Shown: piece after piece, positions 48,745 to 58,098 of the stretch
How the letters are laid out: every line of letters starts with the position of its first letter
Numbering within the stretch: position 1 is the stretch's first letter
DNA from: Turnera subulata
Taxonomy: Eukaryota; Streptophyta; Magnoliopsida; Malpighiales; Passifloraceae
Reading direction: 5' to 3'
DNA length: 64,000 nt
Assembly: GCA_028386065.3 (NCBI GenBank)
Contig: JAKUCV010003141.1
Coordinates: forward strand, 4,361 to 68,360
Translations under genes and position numbers: made by a program
The notes under the pieces: generated by a model
Database searches by the model: none
What the model saw: the letters and a program-made list of their open reading frames with translations, nothing else
Told to the model about the DNA's origin: nothing

Positions 48745-51569
48745 TGTAACAGCCCAGGTAAAAATTTCATTTTTACCGGGACTGTTTAAGTTAATGTACA
48801 GTAATTTACCGTTGATTTTTAATCTTGGGTAATTAAATTATGGTAAATCGAGCCTTGAATTCTGAAACCGAGCATGGTCCTACGCTCGGGATTTTTCTAC
48901 GGATTTTACGGACCAAGTTGGGATTTTTTCAGGTCCGGGAATCTTCGGAAAAAGCCGGGTTATTCTCGAATTATCGGACCAGAAATAAGATAAGTGGGTA
49001 TAACGGATATTTTCTGGTCCAGGTGGGTCACACTTCACATGCAGCATAGTAACTGCATAATTGAAGTTCAATTATTTAGCCGCCATTTCCTGTGATACCT
49101 GTGAATTGCTAGTGCCTAAGCTGCCTATTAAATTGTATTCTTCTGCCACCCTATGCACGCCATCACCAACTTCACCATCTCTCCCTCTCCTTGCTTTTCT
49201 TTTCTTCCTTCCCTGCAAAAACAAAAAAACACAAACCTTCCCTGCAAATTCACAAACCAGTGAAACAAAAGAAAGGAAAAAAAAAAAACAAAAGAAAGAA
49301 GAAGAAATACAAAGAAAAAAAAGAGAAGAAGGAAACAGACAGGACGCTGCCGTTTTGAAGCCACCCCTCTACCCTTCGTTTTCTTTTTCTTTCTTTCTCC
49401 TCCCACACCCGCCGCCGTAAGCCACACCGGCCACCACCAACCACCTCTCCTTTCCTTCCCTCCCCTCAGCCGCGCCACCTTCTCTTTTCCTTCCTCACAC
49501 GCCGGCCGCCCTTCCTCCTGCTCATCGACGCCGACCAAGACGAGACGAACCCGACAGGAGGTTCGCCCCGCCGCCGGCCTCCCTCGCAGCTCGTCTTCTT
49601 CCTCCCCTCGTGCGCACCGTCGTCGCCTTCCCCGCCTGCAGACCGCCGCGTACGCCTCTGCCGTCGTCGTTCGTCGCGCCGTCGCCTGCAAGGTGAGTTG
49701 GGGTTGAAGAAGCAACCCGGATAAGGGCACGGGTCGGGTTGACCCGGGGGTATGTGGGCTGAGTCGCGGGCCGAATGTGGTTTGGGTCTGTGGGCCGTGA
49801 CCTAGGCCTTGGGCTCGTGGTCTGGGCTGACACGCCTGGGCTGGCAGCTGGGCCTGGCTCCTGGGTCTGTTGGGCTGGTACTATTCCCTGGTCCAGTCCA
49901 ATAATATATATAAAAAAAAGAAAAGAAGAAAATGAAATCTGGGAGGAAAAATAAAATGGAAGAAAATAAAAAAATGAGATGGGAAAAAATATATATTGGT
50001 ATGGAAAATAAATATTTCGAGGAAATAATTTTAGGAAATATTATATGGCATATGGAAAGAAAAATAATAATTGTAGAAATAGTATTTTGGAAAGTACATA
50101 CCTAGGAAATAATTACGGAAAGGATATTATCAAAGTATAATACCGGAATAGTACCCGGGTATAGGAATAAGTACACTTGAAAATAAATGGTGAATGATGA
50201 TAATAATGGAGAATTAACCCGGGAGAGTAACCGAGCCGAGTTTATATTTAGTTTCCGGTATACAGTATTAGCAAGGCATTTGCATACCATCTTATGTGTG
50301 CATATTATTTGATTGATATAGGAGTTGATAACGAACAATTTGCTGAGGAACCGGACTTGGAACTTGCTGGGCAATTCCATAATTGAATATCGGCTAAGGT
50401 GAGGATGGATAACCCTTGTTATGTTGCCTGTAATACTTGTGTGTTTTGTTGTTCGATTGAACTGCTGAATAGTTGATTGTTGGTTGAATATCTGCTGTGG
50501 GTATTATTGTTGCTTTTGAACTGTGATATTGATTCTGTGGATATTATGCTGAGATTGATGTTGAACTATTGACTGTGGAAATTGTGGAAAAGGAATTGGA
50601 ATTAAGATTGGAATTGATTTGAGATGTTGTTATAATTGTCATGTGGAAAGTAGAGGTACGACCCGATGGTTTGAAAATTAATTTTGGGATGCTATGGTCG
50701 GTTTTTGGTTTGGTTGGCCCGTCATGCCTGTGGTTAGGGTATACCAAATACCCAGTGGCTCGGATATGCCGAATATCCGCGGTGGCTCGGATATGCCGAA
50801 TATCCGCAGTGGCTCGGATATGCCGAATATCCGCAGTGGCTCAGATATGCCGAATATCTGGTTGGCATGACGTCGCCTGAGGTTGGGGTATACCGAATAC
50901 CCAGTGGCTCGGATATGCCGAATATCCGCGGTGGCTCGGATATGCTGAATATCCGGTTGTTCTGATATGTGGATTGGTTCTTGACCTAGCATCCGGAATT
51001 AATTGATCACCAGGTACGACCCTAGCTTGTCCAGTGACGGGGGCCCAGAAGATAAAATTGGTAATAATAATTAAGCAATCTTTTGGCCTTGGTTCAGTTG
51101 TTGAGACATGTTGTTGCTTATCTGTGTTTGTTTCTAAGTATTACGGTTGCTTGCATATCACTGTTTATCCTTGGTCGGTGAGCACTTCGGACTCACCCCT
51201 CGCCTGCGGGGTTTCATCCCGTAGGTTAAGTTGTTTCCGTAGTTCAGGTACGACGTTCGATGGCTGCTGCTTTCTTCTCCACCTGACTCCGGATCCATAC
51301 CACCGATGCATGTGCATAAGTCTTCCGCTGCTATTCTATTACTTATATTGCTGTACTGCTAATTTCCTGTGATATGTATATTACTGGTACTATCTGCTGC
51401 TGCTGAGAGCACTGTGTTTGGATTGAATAATGGTCCCCGAGTGTGGGTGACAGTTGTATTGATAGTTGCTATTGTATAATATTTGCACGTCGTACTGTCT
51501 GTTCTATCATTATGAATAGTTTCGGCACGTGTTTACTGTGTAACAGTAAATACGGGTCGGGGCGCTTCA
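48745..51569 (+). repeat. 3' LTR of element E (2825 bp)
   Basis: Same ends as the 5' LTR, without the MITE. Hairpin array at 50737-50955 with one extra 27-bp unit. Candidate intron donor at 49693 and acceptor at 50320-50321. Confidence 0.95.
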
Positions 51570-52184
51570 CAGGGGGGAGGGGCCGGCAGTAGAAAACGGA
51601 AGAAGAGAAGAAAGAAGAAAGGAAGAAAAGGAAAATGAAAAGAGTGAGGCTGTATTGTCGGGCAAATTATTGGTGCCTTGCCGACAATGAAACGACGTCG
51701 TTTTGGACGTCCACAAGCACCTGTCTATGCCTTGGTCAAAACGCAGCTCTCCTTGTGTTTTATGTTTTGATTTCACCAAAACTACGTCGTATCGATCGAA
51801 ACTACACTAAACCTGGTGTTTTATAAACATAATCTAACAATTATTCTTTTATAAAATTTCAAAATAAATAACCAAAGATTAATTTATTAAATATCATGGA
51901 AATGAAAGATGAAATTTTCTTTCTAAATTATAATTAGTAAATTGTTGCAACATAATTATCATAGCAAAATAAGAATATATTAATATTACAATTAATGTTT
52001 GATTAGAATTTAACAATAATAATGATAATAACTTTAATTTTGAGAGTAGTAAAAATAATAGTAAAGATAGTAAAAATTGACTCGGATTGGTAAAATTCTT
52101 GATTAACCGCGATAAAATTTATTAATCACCGTAAAAGTAAAACAGCTTGGTAAAAATTACGAAAATTTTACCCGGATCGTTACA

Positions 52185-52636
52185 TAGATAATTTTTATGA
52201 GTTGATCTTAAATTTGAGTGTTTAATTAAGATAAAAAAGTGTTAAAATAGCTAAGAGTTTGATTATTAGAGATGAGGAATTTTTGTTAAAATTTTTATTA
52301 ATAGTATTGTGGTATCATTTTATGCGAAAATCGAAATATACCACAATACGGAGAAATATCACTAATTTGTTTTATCAATAAATATCACTAATTCTCCTCC
52401 AAGGACATCACTAGACTAATAATATAAATCATTTTGGCAACTCCACTGTTTTTTTTTTTTGGTTATCCAAGCAACTCAACCCTTCCTCAAGTCAGTTTTT
52501 TTTTTTTTTGTCGAATCCCCAAGTCAGATTTATACGCCGCCCAACACCCACATTACATAACCCCCTTCCAGCTAAAAGAGAGAGAAAGAGAAAAAGAAAA
52601 ATCCCAAAACATAAACCCTAACCCTAAATTTCAGCC
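52185..52636 (+). promoter_or_regulatory. TIM17 upstream region (copy 3, TIM17 side)
   Basis: Directly follows the TAGAT duplication of LTR D, so the solo LTR sits about 450 bp upstream of the TIM17 ATG. Two T-runs (52448-52460, 52497-52510) and an A/G-rich leader ending aaaccctaaccctaaatttcagcc are seen. The telo-box AAACCCTAA, frequent in leaders of plant translation and organelle genes, is at about 52613-52621. Degraded copies lie at 35458-35965 and 36601-37015. Confidence 0.65.
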
Positions 52637-53332
52637 ATGGGAACCCCGGAGACATCCCGAGAACCCTGCCCGGACCGCATCCTCGACGACATCGGCGGTG
52701 CGTTCGGCATGGGAGCCGTCGGCGGCTCCGCTTTCCACTTCATCAAAGGCATCTACAACTCCCCCTCCGGCGCCCGCCTCGTCGGCGGCACCCAAGCCGT
52801 CCGCATGAACGCCCCCCGCGTCGGCGGGAGCTTCGCTGTCTGGGGAGGCCTCTTCTCCGCCTTCGACTGCTCCATGGTCTACCTCCGCCAGAAGGAGGAC
52901 CCCTGGAACTCGATCGTCGCCGGCGCCGCCACCGGAGGGTTCCTCTCGATGCGTCAGGGCCTGGGCGCTTCGGCTCGGTCGGCTCTGTTCGGCGGTGTGC
53001 TCCTGGCGCTGATTGAAGGAGCTGGGATCATGCTTAATAAGGTCATGAGTGCTCAACAGAACATGCCCATCATGATTGAAGACCAGGTCCCGGCCATGGC
53101 GGGTGGACCCGGCTTTCCGATGGGGATTCCGGGGCAGGTTCCGGTTTCACAGCAGGAGGCGGCGGCTGGTGCTTCGTCGGCGGGGACGAGTGGGGCTGAG
53201 ACTGGGTCGTCGTGGTTTGGCGGATGGTTCGGGAAGAAGAACGAACCCACCGTAGCGAGCGGCAGCGGGAGCAATTCGGAGGTTTTGGAGAGTTTTGATG
53301 CGCCACCTGTTCCCAACTATGAGTTCAAGTGA
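52637..53332 (+). CDS. TIM17: Mitochondrial import inner membrane translocase subunit TIM17
   Basis: Channel subunit of the TIM23 complex, which carries presequence proteins into or across the mitochondrial inner membrane. One exon, 231 residues. The Tim17/22/23 domain covers about residues 10-138, with four predicted membrane segments rich in Gly and Ala (about 17-36, 61-83, 90-108 and 113-135). Key stretches are [20 protein letters not shown] and [18 protein letters not shown]. Cys11 and Cys78 sit where the yeast protein forms its disulphide (Cys10-Cys77). The tail (139-231) is rich in Gly, Pro, Ala and Ser and ends PPVPNYEFK, which matches the plant-specific extension as I remember it from Arabidopsis TIM17-2. 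Third positions are very GC-rich compared with the surroundings. The start is preceded by a typical leader. Confidence 0.96.
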   Translation: MGTPETSREPCPDRILDDIGGAFGMGAVGGSAFHFIKGIYNSPSGARLVGGTQAVRMNAPRVGGSFAVWGGLFSAFDCSMVYLRQKEDPWNSIVAGAATGGFLSMRQGLGASARSALFGGVLLALIEGAGIMLNKVMSAQQNMPIMIEDQVPAMAGGPGFPMGIPGQVPVSQQEAAAGASSAGTSGAETGSSWFGGWFGKKNEPTVASGSGSNSEVLESFDAPPVPNYEFK

Positions 53333-55322
53333 CGGAATTAGAGAGGTTTAATTAAAGATGGTTTGTTAACTTTGGGGTTTAAAGGTTGGAAATGAACTCT
53401 CTCTCCGCCTTTGTTTATGTTTTATTTTTTCTCGCCGGATGAATTTATAGATTATAGTTAGTACGTATGTATAAATAATGCACTGATGATTTTGCTGGGT
53501 TTGGATGGCCGGGGTTGGCAATTTTGCTGGGTGTTCTATTTGTATTCGTTGTTTAATCTGTTGCAGTATTAGCTCCTTCGTGGATCATTACCCCTGCAAT
53601 GCATTTGCTCTTTTACTTGGTGGCTGTGGAGCACAATCTCCTTATACTGCAAGATATTATGTGTTGGGTGATGGTGTAATGATCTGACCCACCTCTGTTT
53701 TCCATCTACTTCGGGTCCAGTGTCATCCTTATTAATTAGGAAGATTTGGGTGTTAGAAAAAGTGATTTCGCCTCTGTGTAATTGGTGTTTTGTTTCATTT
53801 TTCTGAATCTCTTTGGGACTTTTTCTGTTTGCTTATGGCTGGTAGCCTGGTATTTGATTTTGAATTACTGATCGCAACTGTGAGATGTAGCAATTAAGCG
53901 TATATGGGAAAGCAAGTCAGCAGTTCTGATTGCATTGCTTCTGTTGTTTTCCTTGATTTTGATAGTTTAAGATGAGGTCTCATTTATATATAGGAAACAA
54001 GTGTTATTGAGTTCATTTATGTGACTATCATCAGCTTAAATTCGAGATAGTGTCTGAGCTTCCTATGTATGAATTCATTTAGAATGATAAGATTAGTAAT
54101 GGTTAATTGGTTGAGTGCTGGAGCAAAATAATACTTCTACCAAAATCTAGCTGTTATCTGCTTCATGGGAATTCCTGAACTTGAGCGATGCTTCTTCAGG
54201 TTTTGCAGTTGTATATACAAGATAAATTGGAACCTCGGTCCTCATTTCGTTGGGAGTTAATGTCACTGCAATGGCTGTTTCTTGAGGCTTCTTTGGCTCT
54301 GCAGGATTTATTTTATATTGTCAGCCAATTTAGTCCTTTTACTTTCTTGCATCTGTTTTTCTTCGTGTGACTAGTTCTACTGATATGAAACACTGATGTG
54401 ATTGTCGGTTGTGCACTGTCGTCAGTTGCAATTAGGCTACTAGCATTTCTCTTAGAACTCAGTTTTCCAGGTTGTACTCAACTAGTCAACATGGCGTTAC
54501 TCGTCCATGTGAAAGTTTTTTTTTTGACATTCTTTGGTGCTATGCAGTGCTATATTGAAGCACCCTTTCAATTTCAGATGAATGGTTTTCCTAGCAACGA
54601 AGTGAGTTTATGTGGATGAGTGATGACATATTTTAGCTGCTTTTGTTTTAGCTCATAACATTGAAGGAGCGTACCTTTTCCTTTTGTCACAGATTCTATG
54701 TTTGGCATCCCAGTATCACGGTACTCTTCTTGGTTATGGTCCGGTCGTCTTCCAAACGGGGGCTGCTGTGACCATTACTAATGGCTTCCAATGTGTTTTA
54801 TTACTTTAAGTTTCGTTAGGAGATTCCCTCGTTTCTATTAGTAACTTTTTCAATTGGAGATGGAATAACATTTTTTCTAACCTATTGTACGGATCACTAA
54901 AGGAAAAGTTGTTAAGGATTTTTAATGAACAAGTAAACTGGTAATACTCTCCAGCAAGTTTGCTCTATTCTAGAACTCCTAATCATCAAAATGAATTAAA
55001 GCTTTGCTGCACAATTACGCGAATCTTAGTCAAGAGGAGGCTCCTTGCTAAGAGTTATTTAAATTAGACAATAAACTATTAAACATAGATTGACTTTGGC
55101 GATGTATGTATTTATATTAGACAATAAACTATTAAACTAGATTGACTTTGGCGATGTATGAAAATTAATTTCTAAATAGCAACAAGAGTCTAGGTTCGAG
55201 CCCATCTTCATCAATTAGTATATTAAAAAAACTTGATTATAAAGATTGATTATAACTTGATTATAAAGATTTTGTTTTTTTATTTTATTCTTGGCATGAT
55301 GGTATCAAACCGTAAACAGAAG
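53333..55322. other. Downstream of TIM17, no gene seen
   Basis: Begins with the probable TIM17 3' UTR (to about 53490). The rest is T-rich, moderately AT-rich sequence with no ORF or repeat that I can support, apart from an imperfect 53-bp tandem duplication at about 55064-55165 (ttagacaataaactattaaac, gattgactttggcgatgtatg). Confidence 0.5.
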
Positions 55323-55336
55323 AATAATCAGTTGTG

Positions 55337-55939
55337 AAAAATAAACACCATCTTACACTTTTAAACTGTTATGTTTTTTTAGGATTTTCTCTACCCTAGG
55401 TCTACAACTTGGGAGTGCCGCCAATTTTCTTCCAGCGGTGAGCCCCCACCAAAATTTCTTTTAATTAGCTAGTTTTTTCTTTTTGTTTTTAGTTTTATTA
55501 GTTTACTCTTACTTTTTGTGGGTTTAGTCTCACTTTTTGTAAGTTGGTTTCTCTCTTTTTGGAGTTTTTTCACCTTTTTTGATGTTTCAAATAAGACTAT
55601 GGGAGCCAAAAGTTATGGAGGAAGATTCGATTTGAAGAATGATTCTCTATCTACTACAAAAATTTACCAACAAAGGGATATTTTTCCCCACACATGTCTC
55701 AAATTTACCTGTTTGATTGCTTCACGGATCATACTAGATCTGATGCTCAATAGTGTGCCTTTGTAAATCCTATATTGAAGGAGATAAATCACGTTGTGTA
55801 TTTTTATGTAGTAGGTTAAAAAGAATTCTTATGTTAAATTTTTCTTATGCTTTTGCTATATTAGATCTTCAACTATGTAATTTCAGATCTTTAGATCCGT
55901 TTATAATGAAGAATGCCCCTTTTCAAAAAAATAAAATAA
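55337..55939 (+). mobile_element. 5'-truncated non-LTR retrotransposon (LINE or SINE)
   Basis: A perfect 14-bp target duplication AATAATCAGTTGTG (55323-55336 and 55940-55953) encloses 603 bp ending in an A-rich tail (aaaaaaataaaataaa). A long duplication and an A-tail are the marks of target-primed reverse transcription. No reverse transcriptase is left and no A/B box is evident, so I favour a LINE 3' end. Confidence 0.85.
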
Positions 55940-55958
55940 AATAATCAGTTGTGTATTT

Positions 55959-56046
55959 AAGAGGCAAAAAATAAGTGGAACAAGAAAACTCAGTAGGGTG
56001 GTAAGAGGCAAAAAATAAGTGGAACAAGAAAACTCAGTAGGGTGGT
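55959..56046. repeat. 44-bp perfect tandem duplication
   Basis: Unit starting aagaggcaaaaaataagtgg, 55959-56002 and 56003-56046, identical. Confidence 0.98.
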
Positions 56047-56915
56047 TTGGAGAGATGGACAAAGATATGGTATCACATTGGAGGAATATACTCAACTGAT
56101 GTGACATACCAATTAAAACTATACAAGTAACAAAAATACATTTTATCAACTTTAGCAAGCCACTCTAACTGGCAATTCATGTGTTGAATTTCTTCATCTA
56201 TCTATATGGGACAAAGCAAAAAACTTTCTAAATGAAAAAGATTGTAATGAAACTTTCTAAATGAAAAAGATTGTAATGGTTTGTTCAAAACTAGTTTCAT
56301 GTAATTTTAGTTTGTGAGTATTGATATATAAGATTAACAGCAACTTAATTTCGACTTTAGTTCCCACGAATATTTAAATTCTAGTTTGGAACTCTTAATA
56401 ATTAGAGTCTCTTAGACATTTAGAGTGCTTGAATTTGGTATCATGTGGTGGCTAGCACCAGAATCTGGAAACCAATTACTTAGGCATAGGAATTGGTCGT
56501 GGCAAAATGAGCACTTGGTGTGGGGTTCAGGTAATGCTGGTAACACTTGTGGGTAGCGTGTCCTACCTTATTGTACCCTATATCATTCCATGAGGATCGG
56601 TTGGCTAATGGAGAGCGATAGTTGTCACGGCTGGGGCGGGCACAGCCTCTTCCTCCGGTTCATCCCGTCCTTTAAATCCATTGGGAGGATTCGTAGTGCG
56701 AGTCATTTTATTGGCCTGAGGAATTATAGGCATTGATATCTCAGCTTTGGTATCGTAGGCTTGGGAGGTTCTGGTTTAAATTTATTGCTTTCAGTGCTCC
56801 TTCATAATTTATGAGTAAGCTTCGTAATTCCAAGAAAGGGATAGGGTCTATGCGAGCAAACAATGAGTTAACAAAATGTTTAAATTCAGGTTTGATGCCC
56901 CGAAATACATAGATA
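56047..56915. other. Intergenic, no gene seen
   Basis: Contains a perfect 29-bp tandem duplication (56221-56249 and 56250-56278, unit aaactttctaaatgaaaaag...). The part 56430-56880 is less AT-rich, but no frame stays open and I recognise nothing. Confidence 0.5.
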
Positions 56916-57508
56916 TCTATGTATTATATATTAAATTAGAGACCAGTCTCTTTACGAAAAGAGAATATTGTGCCACGTGGCAATTTGTATACATGACATT
57001 TTCATAATTGATATGATACAATTTAATATGATAATTATTTATTATTTAGTAAATATTTTATGAAAAAATTTAACATTTTATCCCAAAATTAAATACATTC
57101 CATAGTATTAAGACTATGTCTCTCAAGTTCTTTTTTTAAGACAATGTCTTTTAAAATTCCTAGTACAAACACTTGAAATCATTCTATATCTTATGCTTAG
57201 GACATGTTAGGAGTGACGTAATTCTCCATCTGTCCAATCTTTCTTACTCTTTCTTCTTACAAGTATATATATCTATATATTGACCTGCTTTGATGTATTA
57301 TTATTCCCTCATATTTGGTTGAAATTGAAACTCATTGACAAACATATATATCTAAACTCTTAGTTCGAAATTAAGGTAAATTTAAGTGTTATTTTCCTTC
57401 ACATTTTTTTATAGAAAGATATATTAGAATGATATTGATATTTTTCCATATAGATGCTTTCTTTTTATGTCACCACCCCATCCGTGCGTAACACAGACAT
57501 GCGACTAG
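56916..57508 (+). mobile_element. Non-autonomous Helitron, 593 bp
   Basis: Starts with TC after an A (56915) and ends CTAG (57505-57508) before a T (57509), so insertion is between A and T without duplication. The 5' end (TCTATGTATTATATATTAAA, then cttta-cgaaaagag and CCACGTGGCA) has the look of plant Helitron ends. A short stem, TCCGTG/CACAGA with one mismatch, lies about ten bases before the CTAG. No Rep/helicase gene. Confidence 0.75.
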
Positions 57509-58098
57509 TTAAATTTTTAAAAATGTAAACATGTATTATAACATATTTGTAGCTCCCGTTAAAAAATCAAACAAAACATATTTGTAGTTCTACTGCTTAA
57601 AATGCACACGGTATGGGAGAACATCAAATAAGACCTTAAAAGAATTGAAACAAAAAAAAAGGTAAATACATGGATGTGAGATGGGTAGAGAATCGCTAAC
57701 GCGTCTTAGTAGTTGCACTGGAATTTCCTTTGGCCTTGTGCCAAGAAGACCCTGGTTTGATCCATCCTCTCCTACCCAAAATATAAGTTTATCTTAGTAT
57801 GATATTTGTAGATTTTGGTAGCCTAATGAGCGCTACCTAATGAGCGCTACCTAATGAGCTAGGAAGCTTAGTAAAATTAACAACCTAGACATTTTGCCAA
57901 TAATACATCCCTTCATATATAATTTCATTTATAAACAATTTTTCAAATTAATGTAGTGTCATAATACTCAAATTGGAATAACGACATAATACACATATAT
58001 CCTACAAAGTCTATGAATGCGAATAAGATAATACAAGATTAATCTTTATCTACAAGACTTCCAAATTGTTTGATAGCAAAATATAAATAAGTTTCCTT
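57509..58098. other. Intergenic with a possible SINE remnant
   Basis: A B-box-like GGTTTGATCC near 57753 and an A-box-like stretch near 57682 suggest an old tRNA-derived SINE (about 57650-57870). It ends in a triple 15-bp repeat (cctaatgagcgctac). Weak evidence; otherwise AT-rich. Confidence 0.35.

Larger units (their letters stand above)
41929..51569 (+). mobile_element. Tekay-like chromovirus element E, complete ends, defective coding
   Basis: 9641 bp, target duplication CAGGG at 41924-41928 and 51570-51574. Order: 5' LTR, primer site, protease remnant, reverse transcriptase, RNase H, integrase, chromodomain, polypurine tract, 3' LTR. The pol order and C-terminal chromodomain place it in the Ty3/gypsy chromoviruses, Tekay/Del group. 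No gag is present: the protease remnant begins only about 80 bp after the primer site. Pol has stops and frameshifts. The two LTRs differ at about 28 positions by my hand comparison (about 1 percent), apart from a MITE in the 5' LTR and one extra hairpin unit in the 3' LTR. Confidence 0.95.
38412..52184 (-). mobile_element. Solo LTR D (gypsy, Tekay-like), split by element E
   Basis: Target duplication TAGAT at 38407-38411 and 52185-52189. On the minus strand it begins TGTAACGATCCGGGTAAA at 52184 and ends ...GTCGGGGCGTTTCA at 38412. Without element E (41929-51569 and one CAGGG) it is about 4.1 kb, the longest LTR here. It has a hairpin array (39020-39115), the CTTCCGCTG complement near 38569, and a GC-rich portion (41340-41740) with only low-complexity ORFs. 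The stretch 39600-40860 is very AT-rich and holds nothing else. Confidence 0.9.

Noticed and set aside
55518..55766. Hydrophobic 82-codon ORF
   Set aside because: Inside the non-LTR insertion, T-rich, no match to a known transposon protein.
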